From: Smittia aterrima
Lineage: Eukaryota > Arthropoda > Insecta > Diptera > Chironomidae
Direction: 5' to 3'
Length of the DNA stretch: 64,000 nucleotides
Assembly: GCA_033063855.1 (NCBI GenBank)
Contig: CP093829.1
Location: forward strand, 5,218,243-5,282,242
Made by a program: the position numbers and the translations under genes. Of this stretch, positions 1 to 13,100 are shown piece by piece (position 1 is the first letter of the stretch; every line of letters begins with the position of its first letter). The notes below the pieces were generated by a model. It was given only the letters and a program-made list of their open reading frames with translations. It was not told the DNA's origin and searched no databases.

Positions 1-2162
1 GCTAATCACAGACTTCGATACTATTCACATTAACTTTTTCAATCTATTTCCTCTAATTAAATCTTAAGCAATAAACTAAGCTCATAAGTTAATGATACTT
101 GCTGAATCACTCATTTAATTTGGCCGAAAGGAAAGTAATTTTGAGTTGAATGGCCGAACTGAATCCGAACATAATTACTTGTCGTTCGATTTGGTGATTG
201 TATCGTAAAATACAATTAAAGCCGCAAACACATTTTGCTTGACATTTTCAGTTGGGAAAGCGTTAATTGAAGTCGCACTGGAAGTTACGTAATTGAAGTC
301 ACTAAAACCTTTAAATATTCCGCCGTGTTGGTCTGACAATTTCAATAAACAATGACGACAAGTTTCACGCACACGTGTAGAGGACAAATTTTACTGGCAA
401 TTAAACAAGAAATTTCCTGGGCGCTTTTCAATGAAAAACTCAGTGAAAGGTGTAAACGAAGTTTTGTCGCTTTTCAAAAGATTAAAAAGCTTTCATTCTG
501 AATGAAAGGTCGAGTTGGAATGTAAAAACTGTTCTCGTCCCTTTCAAGCCTTTTTCCCATTCATGAGCAGGAGCGTTCTTCCGTCGTCTTTCACTTACAG
601 TTTTGAAATGCAGCATGAGCGACAGAAAAAAACTCATCAACTTTATTGTCTTTTCTCAGTGAAATGCGAAGCGCAGTGTAAAGAACAAAAGAGGAACTCC
701 TGCAATTCCAATTTATTTTGCTCGCTCGACGCTCGTTTAGTTTTGTAAAACGTGAGGAAAAAGTTTTCCATAAAAGCCATTCTCACTCCATTTACTTGAA
801 GAGGACTCAAAGTTAGATTGGAAAATATTTAATTTCTCTCCGACACTCAAGCAAGCGAACACTTCATTTCAACGCCACAAAATGAGGAGGATTGCAACGA
901 AATTACTTTATGAATAAAATTGAGGCGCTTCACTGAGTGGAAAATTGCAAAATGTTCCGATAAAAAGTTTGTCTACTGAAGAGTCAAGAAGATAATTTAT
1001 GTAAACAGGAGTTCGATGCTTGCAAGAAATCAATTTTCATCAAGTTCGATCAGAAACTTCCACGATTGAGTTAACTAATGAAGGTTACACGATGATTTTA
1101 GTAGATCGTGAAGTTTTGAGCAATTTTGAGGTAATTTCGTTTGGGATAATTGAGCTGAGTGAACTTGGCTCGTGACTTTGAAGTGATTACGGTCGCTTGG
1201 GACCGGTTTTCGTTTTTTCCATCACGATTGATGAAAAAGCGGCTTCGAACATCTTTCTCGCGTCCTTGAAAGAGTCAAAATAACGCGACAAACTAATTTG
1301 AGTCGCACATAGAGTTGTGAAAGAGTAAACTTTGACCACAGGGCTCGAGCTTTCTGATAAGATACGTCGTACTCAGCTTGAATTCTTCACGTCGCATGAG
1401 AGTTCGTGTACATCATAGCCAATCTGATATCTTCAAAAATTAACTGGTTTCGGCCCAACCGGCTGAATACTTTTCTTTTCCTTTCTTTCTTTATACAAAG
1501 CCTTTATATGGAGTTTCTCTTTGTGACATAACATTTTTATGGGAACTTAAGACGACTTGTCATCGTCTTGTAACAGATCAACTCGTAATAATTTACAGCT
1601 CGATTTAAATATCTCGTTGTGTAATCCAATATAAAGAGAGATATAGAGAGATCTCATTATCATCGCTTTGCAAACCACTTATTCAATTATTTGCATTCAT
1701 TAACATTAAGTTTGACCTGAATTGTTTCTAGACCTTAAGAGGAAGTACCTACCGTTCTTTGGCAGTCCTCTGATTACATTCACAGCGGCTCTAAATCTCT
1801 CTTCGACGGACATTATGAACACTTTTAAGCCGTCTTAATTCTTTGCTGATAACTTTTCTTATCTTTGTTTTTATTCTTAAAGTTGAACAATGAAATTGAT
1901 TGTGAGGTGGAACTCAAAATTGCACAACAAAGTCTATGATATCTTGAAGGAGCGTTTTGAGTTGCGCAGCTTTGACTTAAAGACACGAAACACAACTGCT
2001 TAAATTAAGCTAAGAAATTAAGTTTTGTTTTCTTTTTCTGAAAAAGTCTCCGAACTAATTTAAACGTCGCGAGCCCCGCGCGGAGACTTTTTGAAGTTTG
2101 AAGACTTTTTCGAAGCGTGCGAATTATTTCTTTTTGAATTATTAAGAAATAAGTCTTCTCTG
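1..2162. other. intergenic, no gene seen
   Basis: Open frames here are short, lack splice context and resemble no family I know. The stretch just before the G-patch gene is its likely promoter and 5' leader. No tRNA, repeat array or mobile element was recognised. Confidence 0.5.
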
Positions 2163-3428
2163 ATGTCGTTTGGGCAGAAAATATTAGCTAAGTATGGATA
2201 CAAAGAAGGTTCCGGTCTAGGCAAAAGAGAAGATGGAATCACAGCTCCGATTAAAGCAAACTTCAAGGTAAATATTTGTTAGAAACGATTTGAATTGTTG
2301 TTTTTAATTGTCATCTCTTTGTTTTAGTTTGATAACGCTGGATTAGGTGATAAAGGTCCAGTGAAAGAAGATCACTGGTGGGAGAGAGTTTTCAATGAAG
2401 CGTCGACCAATGTCAATGTACAGAAATCAAAATCCGGAGTTGTCGAAGTTGATCTTCACGACAAAGATGGAGTTGAAATAACAAACAAAAGTTACTCCAT
2501 GAAAAAGTTAAAAGAATCTAAAGGAACCCTGCAATATGGAAGCTTTTTGAAGTCAGCGACACTTTTAGCGAATGTTGGAACGGAAGAAGAGATCGAAGGT
2601 CATTTGAGCACCGGAGACATTGAAATCAAACCAATCAAAGTAATCTCTGATGAAGATTTATTCAAAGCTTGTGGTGGACGAACAGCTCACAAAGGTGCAA
2701 GACACGGTCTCAATTTAAGTGGAAAACTAAAGAGAATTGCAGAGCAAGAAAGAATTTTGTTGGAGAAGATGAAAGATAAAGTTAACAAACATGAAGTTTT
2801 CACTGAGCCCTACGCCAAGAAAGCCAAAGTTGTCCGTCCTGTTCCTGATTTAAACACTTCAAAAGAAGAAACCGATGATGACACACTTCCAGTAAATCCT
2901 GATGTCGATTACGTTTTGAAGCCGACAAAGGAAAGAAAGAGGAGAGACAAGAAGAACGAGAAAAATCTTGTTGCAAAGATAAATACAATTGGTCTAGACG
3001 AGCCGATGGATGAAACTGAGCAGCCGTTGGAAGAAGAGAAAGAAGATCGTGAAGGAACTCCAATTCGTAAAAAGAAAAAGAAGTCAAAGAAAGCTGAGCA
3101 AATTCTTCAATCGATCTGCGAATTTGATGTTGAACCAGAATCCTCCGAAGGAACTCCCAAACGAAAGAAGAAGAAGAAAAAGAATAAACGAAAGCTTGAA
3201 AGTGATTTTGAAGAAGCAAAAGAAGTCACTCCTGAACCTGAAGTCATCAAATACAAAAAAGTGAAACTCAACGACTCCTACGAAGCATCCGATGATGAAG
3301 AAGACATCGTCGATAGACTCAACGCACTGCGACCTGAACCACCTACAAAACACAAAAAGAGATCAAAGGTAAAACGTGACCGAAAGCGTCAAAGCGAAGT
3401 TGCCTCAATGATTTCTGAACAACTCTGA
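2163..3428 (+). CDS. GPATCH4: G-patch domain protein, GPATCH4-like
   Basis: Two exons, 2163-2267 and 2328-3428, joined in phase 0, give about 401 aa. The N-terminus is a G-patch (YGYKEGSGLGKREDGI), the glycine-rich module that in other proteins binds and activates DEAH helicases. It is followed by the GPATCH4-type block DHWWERVFNEAS near residue 50 and GGRTAHKGARHG near 150. The rest is a long Lys/Glu-rich tail with runs of lysine typical of nucleolar proteins. This order and the short intron inside the G-patch match animal GPATCH4, a nucleolar ribosome-biogenesis factor. The frame is open upstream of 2163, but the first ATG in it, MSFGQKILAKYG, is the best start. The gene converges on the galactosyltransferase gene. 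Confidence 0.9.
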
Positions 3429-3485
3429 TGAAATTTCTAGGAATTTCTGTCTTTATTTTCGATTAAAATAATATTTTGATTCTTG

Positions 3486-3491
3486 AAATAA
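3486..3491 (+). terminator. AATAAA polyadenylation signal of the G-patch gene
   Basis: A canonical AATAAA lies about 60 nt after the stop codon at 3426-3428, in an AT-rich stretch. Confidence 0.6.
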
Positions 3492-4330
3492 AACTCTTTC
3501 GTGGACTCAATTAATTGGTAACTCTAATTTGTTCTATCGCTACTCAAGTGGAGTAAAGTAGCTCTTTGATTCTAGGATAAAATTTAAAATTAATTATTGC
3601 AGTCGTGAGCAAGGTTCCCTAAAACTATTTGACTACATCGTGGCTAAGCGAATGTCTTTGGAAATTCAGTCACGGATTTATAAAGTGAAGAAAATCAATT
3701 GAATTAAGAGTATAACTGTGACATTTCTTTCTAAAACATTCACCTAATACTTGAGCTTGACTTAAATTTTGATAAGTTGTCAAGACTTTCGTTTGTGTTC
3801 TCTTCTTAAAGTGCCACGACCGTGTCGCTCGATTATTTCATATTTGTTCCTAAAAACTAAAAACTTTTTATAACTCTCAATAAATAGCATTGAATTAATA
3901 ATTAAAGCGCTTCCAACTCTTTCCTTCCAAATCAAATTCAATCAACACAAAACCAAAAAATTGATTTTTCCTAAAAAAAATATTCTCTACGAGATAATTT
4001 AGAATGAGGCCAATCGTTTCAAGTATTTTTGTTCAAATCGTTATTAAAATATTTAAAGCATTTCATTTCAATCCGGCATATCATTTCGCGCGCTTATCAA
4101 ATACGAGTTGTCTTATCACTAACTTGATGTTTGCATTTTGCGGGAAGGAACGAATTTCTTTTTGACTTGGTATCTCGCGATTTCTCCGGTCTCACCTAAA
4201 AAAATCAATAATTTTATATTCTCACAGCACCATCCAGATCCAATCAATATTTCTCAGTTCAATATCATTTGGGACGGCCGAAAAATTCTTTGTCTCATCG
4301 CCAATGTGGGGATCGACAGAAAACGCACTC
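3492..4330. other. intergenic between convergent genes, nothing seen
   Basis: AT-rich spacer between the 3' ends of the G-patch and galactosyltransferase genes. It should hold both 3' ends; no other feature is recognisable. Confidence 0.5.
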
Positions 4331-6089
4331 TCATTGACATCGCTTTCTCTGCGTCAGTTTAAGCTTAGCGCTCATGAAATTCTTTTCGGGAATCGCGCAA
4401 CGAATCGTTGTGTTCATAACAACTGCGTAAGCCATCTCTATCGTCAATGGCGTCATTTGGTGTTGAGAAAGCATTCCTCTTAAACTGCAATGATCGGATT
4501 TCGTTAAATAATAAAACAGCGGATGATGTTGCCTCTTCAGTTTGATCTTGTCAGCAACAAATCCAGTCAAGTAAACATCTTCGAGGTAAAACAGTGGCGT
4601 GTGCAAACTTCCATGATAAAGCTTTTGCGCTGCTTCAAATGTCATCACATAAGCCGTTCCCGAGAGATAATCTGGATAGAACTCTCCGTTGAACAAATAA
4701 TTTGGTGCATACCATTTGCTTTGAACATCACTGACCGGCTTCACTGAACAAAACTTGTAACCCATCAACAGATTCCTGTTCTCAGCCAAACGATTCTTTG
4801 AACTTTTCGCATTGACGGAGAGCTTATCGTAGAACGAGATTGTTGATTTGTAAACCGGCAGCGTGCCACCAAGTAAGATGTGGATAAGATTTGGAATATT
4901 CACGAACGAGTCGTCATCACATTTCATGATATATTTGACTGAAAGAGACAATAAAAGTTTTCTTTGAATAATTTGGCGAACACAAGATAAGCTGATGAAT
5001 AATTTAAATAAGAATTTTTGAATGTTTCATGAGAACGCAAGATGATGTTGCTTAATCTGCCAGCTGTTCTGATAATAATTATGAAAGCAATTTCGCTCTT
5101 CCTGTCGTTAAACTTCCATTCAGCTGTCAAGCTTTAAACAACACACATCATCAATCATACGAAAAAGCTTAATGTCAGTCCTAAAAGCTCACATATCACA
5201 AATAAATAATGAGACTCACGTTTGTTAACACAATTGTTGTTTGTCCACTTCAATAAAAGAATCGATTTTAATGTTAAGTTGTTGTAACTATCTACAAAAC
5301 TTTCTTGGATAATGTCACCTGGAAAAAGAGAATGACGAATGTTGATTTATGTTGAATGACACATGTCAGTCTCTTATCCTTATCTACACTTACCGTATTG
5401 CTCATGCTCGTAATTAATTTGATATTGCAATTCGTCGGATGTTAGGCCGAGAAGAAACACGACGCGTATCTTGAAATTGCTGAGATTCAGAGATTGATTA
5501 TGTGTGGAGGAGTTTGATGACTACAGAGCATGAGAGAGAGAAGAATGATCAAGTTACAAAATTTATCGTCATGTGATTTTATTTTTACCTCGAGATATCT
5601 TCGCCAATCGTCGTTAGCATTGAGAGGCGCGAGAAAACTTCCGTTGTAAGCACCGTGGAACTTTTCAAACATTGCATAATTGAACTCGCTCGTGTTGCCC
5701 CATGACTCCCGAATACTTTGACGTGCATCGAAGTTTTTCGCTGAAGAGCAGACGACAATGAGAAGAAAGATTGGCTCCGGTTCACGGCAAAGTGTAGGAG
5801 GAGAGAGTAAGGTCGTGTTTTCGTTGGGAAGAATGTAATCTCTGGTCTCTCGTGATGTGTTTTGTGACCAACCTGCGACCTCACGTCGGTTGTAAACCTT
5901 TACATTATTAAAGATCACTAAATGAATCGATAACAGCACCAAAAAAAGTGTGAACACGAAAAGAAGTTTCTGCTTCATGCTCGAGTGTGAAGATCTCCGT
6001 CGCGGTTGTTCTACCATCTCGTCAATCAAAGGATTCTCCTCGCTGTCACTCATCTCATCGCTATCACTTAGAATGAGCTTCTCGTGCAT
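4331..6089 (-). CDS. beta-1,3-galactosyltransferase, GT31 family
   Basis: Four exons (6089-5589, 5520-5394, 5318-5220, 4938-4331) splice in frame to 444 aa. Residues 1-40 are a cytosolic tail rich in Ser/Asp/Glu, about 41-60 form a single membrane anchor, and the rest is lumenal: a type II Golgi protein. GT31 marks are the donor-site block IRESWGNT, the stretch DIIQESFVDSYNNLTLK, the metal-binding DDD at 250-252 in MKCDDDSFVNI, and the motif LEDVYLTG near 361-368. Enzymes of this family transfer galactose or N-acetylhexosamine in beta-1,3 linkage from UDP-sugars to glycans. Which acceptor it uses cannot be told from sequence; it resembles the B3GALT1/5 group more than B3GALT6. The ATG at 6089 is chosen because an in-frame upstream GTG is not a eukaryotic start. 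It is divergent from PLGRKT. Confidence 0.87.
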
Positions 6090-6292
6090 CACGACAACAA
6101 CTTTTCTGACTTTTTTTTCCTTTCTTTCTCAAGGCCTACAAAAACATCAATAGAAATGCACTTTCATTGCTTATTAATCTATTCTCCACTGCTAATATCA
6201 ATCGGTTGATCTTTAGCAAATGCGATGGAGTTGCACACAACTTGAATCACATCTTATTTATAATTTAATCTTGACTAGACTGTTTCATTCTC

Positions 6293-6513
6293 AGTGCCGA
6301 TCGAACTAAGAAGAAAATTTATCCACGACACATTCCCCGAGACGATTCCAACGAAAAATGCAATCGCAGATATTCAGAATGAAAATGAAACGAGTCCACT
6401 GCTGAGAGTGAAAACGAAAGTGAAACACAATAAAAGAAAATTGCTCCCCAGCGCCTTCCAATTTAAATTATCTCCTAGTTTCGCAAAAGCTTTGATTCTA
6501 CTTTGATTCAACG
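6293..6513 (+). other. leader region of PLGRKT with a splice-acceptor-like site
   Basis: TTTCATTCTCAG ending at 6292 looks like a 3' splice site, so 6293-6513 may be a 5' UTR exon of PLGRKT. One frame is open to 6506 but begins at GTG, has no ATG context and matches no family I know, so I treat it as untranslated. Confidence 0.3.
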
Positions 6514-7199
6514 ATGGGAGGATTATTTTCGCACAATGCGGTCGAGAAGACTTTCCGGAAAAATCAAGAATACATTTCCGAGATGAACAAGTTGAAGGTA
6601 AACTTCTTATCGATTTTTCACAACCTTTTCCATCAAATCGAAGTGATGATGTAAAAAAATTGATTTTTAATTGTTTACGAAAACTTTCAAGCTCGAGCGT
6701 GTGATTCAAATGCAAGCACAGCTTAAGCAACGAGAGAAAGCAATGGAGATAGCAAGGAATCGAGAACTTTTTATTTGGATGTTCGGCTTTTACTGCATAG
6801 CAGCAACAGGAATTGTTTCGAAGTAAGTTGTTTACTCATTTAAATCCAGACACGTGTTGTTGTCATCGATTGACCTTTTTTAACTTTTCTATTTAAGATT
6901 CGCACGCGTGAGGAGACCAGCTGTCTTAACTCCGATGATTCCAATGACTTTTGTTCTTCTTTACGTTGGCGATCTTGGATATGGATCGAAGCTTCACAGA
7001 ATCCATGCTGAAGCTGAGATGATCATGGAGCATGAAAAGGAATTGCTTGAGTTTCCAATGGGCCTTCCAAACGTCTCCACAATTGATGCCGCCCGAGTCG
7101 AACTGGACGAAGAAAGGTGAGTCATTCTTTTAAAAATCTAAAAACTTTCATTGCATGAGTAAAAGTATTTTCAGACGTCTCCATCCAGTTCACAACTAA
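6514..7199 (+). CDS. PLGRKT: plasminogen receptor (KT) homolog
   Basis: Four exons (6514-6597, 6692-6822, 6898-7116, 7175-7199) give 152 aa, close to the usual 147 aa. The start MGGLFSHNAVEKTFRKNQEY is typical of the family, followed by a charged helix and two hydrophobic segments (around LFIWMFGFYCIAATGIV and MIPMTFVLLYVGDLGYG) separated by a short basic loop. In vertebrates Plg-R(KT) is an integral membrane protein of the cell surface and mitochondria whose C-terminal lysine binds plasminogen. Here the protein ends in VHN, with no terminal lysine, so plasminogen binding is not expected; the ancestral role in insects is unknown. The 3' end converges on windbeutel. Confidence 0.88.
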
Positions 7200-7607
7200 T
7201 CACCTCAGACGACGCAATCAACTCATTCTAGTCATCAATTGTGAACAATTATGCATTTACCAAAAGCGGATTCACCTCTCGATGTGAAAGTGTATTCTCG
7301 CGAACTTAATAAGGTTTTCCTTTAGCAATGCGAAGTAACTTTCGAATATAACTTTAACATTGACATTAGTCCAACAATAATTCTGTGTCTTGCCGTTGAC
7401 TGTTACACAAATCGATTCCTGTGTAGGTTCATTAACTCATCGTGTTCAATCGAAAGCGAAAGTTCGCTTTTGCATTAGAAAAAGATATTTCACTTTATTA
7501 TCGCATCAATTCCATTGAATGTCGCGCATTTTTTCGATAGGCTTAGAAGTTACCATTGCAATTTAAGAAAACTATGAAAATAAAATCGAACACTTGCAGA
7601 ATAATTT
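7200..7607. other. short convergent spacer
   Basis: Holds the 3' ends of PLGRKT and windbeutel. No further feature seen. Confidence 0.5.
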
Positions 7608-8499
7608 TTACAATTCTTCTTTGACGGAGTCTTGAGTTTCAAATCGGAATGAAGCGAGGATGTTAAGTTTTTTGTTGATGGCATCAATTTTCTTTTCTGA
7701 CATTTTATCCTTCAGTAGTTTCAACATTCTTTCTCTTTGCTTGGTTACAAAGTCTTCGCCTTTCTCAATAACTCCTTTCATCAGAGCTGTGTAGGTCTTA
7801 GCTAACAACTTTTTCTAGAAGAAAAAGAATTTGTTAGATAATAGTCGCTAATTGATAGATCGTTGAGTTTCTTTACCTCTTCGCACTCGATGTTCTCGAT
7901 GAATGACTCTGCTTCACTTAAAATTTGTTTACGATCTTTGGAATTTTCCACAAATTTTGAAGCCATTTCATCGAGTTCTTTGACACATCCTGGCGCTTGA
8001 ATGTGAACTTTCGAGTTTACTTTCATAAACGAAAATAATCGAGTGGATGTGACCTTCTCTTTGCCTGCAATTATCATCGAGATTGTCGAATTGCGATAAA
8101 AATAATTGAAGCACATTTACCAATCACGAACTCAAGGGGATTGTCCAAATCGCCATCAATGAAGAGCTTGATGATTGGCGAATCTTGTCGCTTGAAAAGT
8201 CCATACTTTTCACCCAAAATTTTGTTCTCGAAATCGCCGTAATCTTTGACACTGACAGTTGCGATGAGAATATCTGAATGATCTGCTTTGCTGATTGTTT
8301 TATTGTTGATTGCATTTGAAAATTCAACAAATGCATCATGCGCATCGCCGAAAGGAAAAGCCTGATCAATTTTCACGAGCACTGTTCTGAACTTTGTCAC
8401 CACTTTATCAAACGAGAGATCATCCAAGTCCACACAACCAGTGCAGCCAAAAGAAGAATTTATCAAAGAAACCAAAATTAGAATCACAATTTGTTTCAT
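7608..8499 (-). CDS. wbl: Windbeutel / ERp29-like ER chaperone
   Basis: Three exons (8499-8121, 8064-7877, 7814-7608) give 257 aa, the family's usual length. Residues 1-18 are a signal peptide, followed directly by CTGC (19-22) as in Drosophila Windbeutel, then a thioredoxin-like domain (LDDLSFDKVVTKFRTVLVK; IATVSVKDYG; IIKLFIDGDLDNP) and the all-helical ERp29 C-terminal domain. The last four residues, KEEL, are an ER-retrieval signal. In Drosophila, Windbeutel is needed for ER exit of the sulfotransferase Pipe and hence dorsoventral patterning. The CXXC sits at the mature N-terminus rather than in a classic PDI active site, so the role is that of a chaperone or escort, not an oxidase. Identification is firm; the developmental role is inferred from Drosophila. 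Confidence 0.93.
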
Positions 8500-9161
8500 T
8501 TTGGAACAAATGGATTAACAACGTGTTTAGACAGCGGTTCGAAAGTGAATGAGAAGTACACGTACATAAGATTTTTATCGCAGCTAAGCTCTAATTGAGA
8601 TAAAACTTTTTCATCGAAGTCTCCAAATATTTTCCCGCTTTTTAATTCAAAAATAGTTCGTTGACCCTTTGCGTTTCGCAAATCATTTTTTACACTTTGC
8701 GATTCGTTTCATAGATTTCTTTCTTTTTTCGGAGACTTTCAAAGTGAGTAGATCACGAAAATATTTCCTCTTGAATTTGCTTGCAAATAGTTGAAAGTAA
8801 TTAACTAATTTGTGTTTAAAACATTCATTTCTTCTTCGGCAATCGAAATAATATCAATTCAGCATCGAAGATGTGGAATTCGCGAGTTTATTTCAAATCG
8901 AAATTTTCCTTCACACGAGGTTACGTCTAAAGCTTTTTTTTCTGAAGAAGACGCTCCACGCTTTACAAGAAGAAATGAGTAATAAGCAATTCAAGTAATA
9001 CTTTCGTTTTAAAATGATTATAAATTGAGTGCCATACTGAATGCGTTAAGATGAATACTTTGTCTGATTAAAATTTAGAAGCAAAAGCATTCGCAACATC
9101 CAGAAGATCCAGTGAACTAAACATTTCCTTTCTTTCTTCTATTTTAGAGTAATCCAATATA
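8500..9161. promoter_or_regulatory. bidirectional promoter region of wbl and RpL28
   Basis: The two genes are divergent across about 660 nt. A pyrimidine-rich 3' splice site ends at 9147 (TTCTATTTTAG), so RpL28 has a 5' UTR intron ending 14 nt before its ATG. A 61-codon minus-strand frame that stops at the wbl ATG has no recognisable product and is probably leader or chance. Confidence 0.5.
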
Positions 9162-9978
9162 ATGGCATCATCGCATCTCAACTGGTTGATCGTTCGCGAT
9201 CACAATTCAGCCATTATCAAGCGCCGAAACATCCGCAAGCCGTTCAGCAAGGTAATTTTTGCATAACCTTAAAATAACTCGAGCGACTTCCTTTTATGAT
9301 GACTTTTTGTACCATCCAAGATCTCTGAGCTACATTATGAAGAGAACTTTATTTGCTACTTCTGATTCAAATTAATTATTTATATAAATTAATCGCTCAT
9401 GCTGGCTCCGTATTATAATTTTAATTGATATTCTCTACATCACAGATTGTTCTTTGTAGGAGGCAAACAACTTGACCAACGTTAGCACATTCCGCTACTC
9501 TGGATTAGTTCACACTCAATCTATCGGTGTCGTTCCCTCAGTCGACAAGAAGGGCGTCATCTTCGTCTACAAGAAGGCCAAGAAAGCTGTAAGTATTTTG
9601 ATTGAGAAACGAAGATTTTGTTTGTGTCTTATAATGATGAAGCACATATTCTGAGCAAAATAGGATGACCACGTGTCCACTACCCCAGACTGAATAAACC
9701 AAAACAGCTCCTTAACTCGTCCTGTAACTATTTAAACCTAAAAACTAACGTTTCTTCCATTTCTTTTGTTATAGAACAAGCCAGCAGAAAGCACCGGTCG
9801 CATTACCTTCAAATCTGGACAGAAACGCACTTTGAAGAAGATCAAGAACGTCATCAAGTCACAGAAGTACCGACCAGACCTTCAACAAGCTGCTTTGCGT
9901 CGTGCCAGCGCTATCTACCGCTCACAAAAGACCAAGCCAGTCAAGAAGGCAAAGGGACCTGCCAAGAAAGCCGAGTAA
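9162..9978 (+). CDS. RpL28: 60S ribosomal protein eL28
   Basis: Three exons (9162-9251, 9460-9588, 9775-9978) give 140 aa, the usual length for eL28. The start MASSHLNWLIVRDHNSAIIK and the blocks FRYSGLVHTQSIG, KPAESTGRITFK and RRASAIYRSQK are diagnostic. The C-terminus is Lys-rich, as expected for an rRNA-binding protein of the large cytosolic subunit. Codon use is more GC-rich and biased (many AAG, GTC, ATC) than in the neighbours, as is usual for highly expressed ribosomal protein genes. An untranslated first exon is implied by the 3' splice site just before the ATG. Confidence 0.96.
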
Positions 9979-10021
9979 ACGTTGCTAACTTAATGTTGAT
10001 CCACCAACTCGAGAAATTTTC

Positions 10022-10027
10022 AATAAA
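10022..10027 (+). terminator. AATAAA polyadenylation signal of RpL28
   Basis: AATAAA lies 44 nt after the RpL28 stop. The FNIP stop is only about 115 nt further on the other strand, so the two 3' UTRs are very short or overlap. Confidence 0.6.
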
Positions 10028-10142
10028 ATCCTGAAAATTTAAAAGAAAATCTTGTCGAAAGCATTTTTCAGATTATCACAAAGTTAAATTTATTTCCAGC
10101 TTATATCTTATCCGAGTATTAAAAATTCTTAACGAAATAAAG

Positions 10143-13100
10143 CTAGCGGAAGGTGATTCCATATTTCTTCGTCAGATTTGGTGAGTGAATCGAAGCCACA
10201 GACATCAGAAGCGGAATATCATTGACCGAAAGGTCGAGCGCTGTCGTAAGCGTACTTAAGGAACAAAATTCAGTTTCGAGGAGAAACGATGCGATCGTTT
10301 CCGAGTGAAGATAAATCTCTCGAAGTTTTGACTCGATGAACGAAAGGCATTGGAATTCATTTGAGCCTGAGTTGAACATTGCTTGGACACTTTCAAGCAT
10401 CGAAGCGATCAACTGCGACATTCCAACGATTCCGTTTGCGGTGTTGCTTGATGGCAACACATTGGAATGTGATGAGACTAGACGAACATCCCATTTATCG
10501 ACGTTAGCTACGATAGCGACATTTTCAGCTTGCGTCTGTTCGAGAACTGCACAATGCGATGAGACAGTGAGATCATGCTTCAATTGCTGTTCCCATTTAC
10601 AAGGAGGAGTTGTAACGCCCTGCAAAGAATAAGTTTTGTTATAAATCTTGTCTTCAAGTTTGAGTTAATGAAATTACCTGGAGAATCATATCAGCGATGT
10701 AGTGATCAGTCGATGCTGTGAACAATGAAGAAGTAAAACCAGGCTTCATGATCTCATCTTGAACGCTTGGAACTTTCGCGCTTTCAAGCATCGGAATCTC
10801 AACGAGTTTTATGTCTTCTCCAGGTTTGAGCTCGCAATTCTCATCGAGAGTTTGCAGAAGTTGAAAGTGACTGATCGTTTCATTTTGTGGCAATCTCGTT
10901 GGAGAAAGTAAACAATTCTCATGCGATTGTCCTTCAGAGAACTCCAAGTCTGTAGCATTTGATGGCGTTTGAAGATAGATTGAGTTGTTTCCATTGCGAC
11001 AACATTCGCATTCATCTTCTGAGTCACTGTCAGATTGCGATCGAAGAGTGACAGTTGATGGAAAGTTTGAACCAAGCGTGTTACTTGTGCTTGCTCCGCA
11101 ATTCAACTTTTGTTCACGTTCCATCTTCAAACCTTTCTCGACAACGTCGTGTTCATGGAAGTCCAAGTTCTTGCTCTTCATGTAGTTCGTTGCGATCTGA
11201 GGATACTTCTCGAAATTGAATTTCACGCCGGAATGTTTCTTGTTGTGCTTGCAAGCTTTTTTGATCGCGCCCTTCTCGAAACTGCTGCTGACTTCAGGTT
11301 CAGTTGGAAAATTCCGAATTGTTTGAAGCGACGGACTTGACTTCAATCCAACAAGCTTATCGCTATCGCCAAGAACAAACACGACTTCCTTGTTATCTTC
11401 AGTTTCTGGGATTGGTGTCAGCTTTTCACTACTTTCGTCTTCAATCGTAGCGCTAAGTCTCTCCAAGTGTTTAATCTGCTCGATGTTGAGAGCTTCTTTG
11501 TAAGGTTCTTTACCCCAAAACATTTTCATGACAGTCTGAGCTCCTCCGAGACTATTTGCTGTGATCAAATTCGATAAACTTATAAAGTTGTCTAATTGAT
11601 TTTTAAATTCGGCTTCATCATCCAATTCAATCATCTCATCGCCGTCACTGTCCGGTCGAGTCACAGTGAACTTGATTTGCTCGCCCATTAAATTCTTTTG
11701 ATACTTGCTGAGAAATTGTTTGTCTTTCTCTGTCATTTCAATTCCTGTGTCCATGCTTTGATTACCAATTCGAAGCTCCTGCTTTACGAACCTCGAGTCT
11801 CTAAATGCCAATACCTTTGGAATATCATTCATCACGTTTTTCTTCAGAATTTTCAGTAGCAAACGATAAGTTTCAGTTTCAGCTTCTGTGAGATTCTCAG
11901 GCAAACGAAATTCATCAACGAGTTCATCATCGATATCATTTCCCATTTGACTCAGTTCCTTAACAGTCGTTGCCGTTCTTGCCAATCCATTGCTCTTGCG
12001 AACTCGTGAGAAAGGTGAACTTTGGAAGCTCTGCGTTGTTCGCCGCGTGTTCATTTGGTTGTTTACAGTTTTATTGATTTGATCTTTGTCGAAAATCTTT
12101 GTATAGCAATTTCTACGAATCTCGCTACATCGAATGAAGTAAGTGAGAACGTTGAGAAGCTTTTCGATGGTTCGAACATTTCCTTCACTCCCACAAATGA
12201 TTGTTTTGCTCAACTTCACTGGATTAGTTATGGCACCGTAAAGATCTCCGAGTTGCGCCCACAAAGCGTTATACGGATACATTTTTGAGATTTCTGACAG
12301 CTTAAAGTTTTCTTCTTGAAGAAGTTTGTTAATGATCGGATTTGAGTTTCCACTTTTCGCGAGGTTATCTCTGATGTTCGAGGTCATGAGTGGAGCTACA
12401 GTTCCGACCCATCCGAGATGATGCGTAAGAACGGCAGTAACAAGCGTGCTGATGAAACTAATGAGCGAGAAATTAATATTTTCATCACATTTGCTAGTCA
12501 ATCAACTTACAAGTTTGTATCTTTGGTATCGGCTGTGTTGAGAAGAGACATCAAGTCTTGCATGAACGATCCAACAATAATTGTTGGACGTTCAACGCCT
12601 GTACTGAGACTCAACCAAATTGGATGCACCAGACGTGGCGCTGAGAAAAGATCGGTCAACCATTGAGAAGAGTTGATCCATGTCTTGATCATGAGCTGCA
12701 AACGCATTCAGTCAGTTAAACAATTCTGACAATTTCTCAAGAAGAACTCACCGGGAGGAAATTCTGTCGATTGATGTAAGCGTTTTCAACTGAAGCTCTC
12801 AAACGATAAAGCATCGATTCAAGCAATGCCATGTGTTCGGAGCAAAAGCAAAGCATTTCTTGTTCCATGCACTCGCTCATCGTGATACAAACTGCGATCG
12901 CTAATCGTGGACGTCGAGATCTGATTTGATGAAGTGTCGATGAGTTTGATGATATCACGTCACCGCTCGTTGTTTTTCTTCTGTCGACGATCTCACTGTT
13001 TCTTCTCAGTTTAGCGACACATCCATCGCTGAGCCCAGTCAAGTTTGATGAACCCGTCACCGTGAAAAAATTATTGTCAATTACACTCGACGGGTTATCA

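Noticed and set aside
4523..4747. 74-codon + frame over the galactosyltransferase
   Set aside because: Antisense shadow of the conserved catalytic exon.
8496..8681. 61-codon minus frame ending at the wbl start
   Set aside because: Starts at TTG, no recognisable product, overlaps the leader of wbl.
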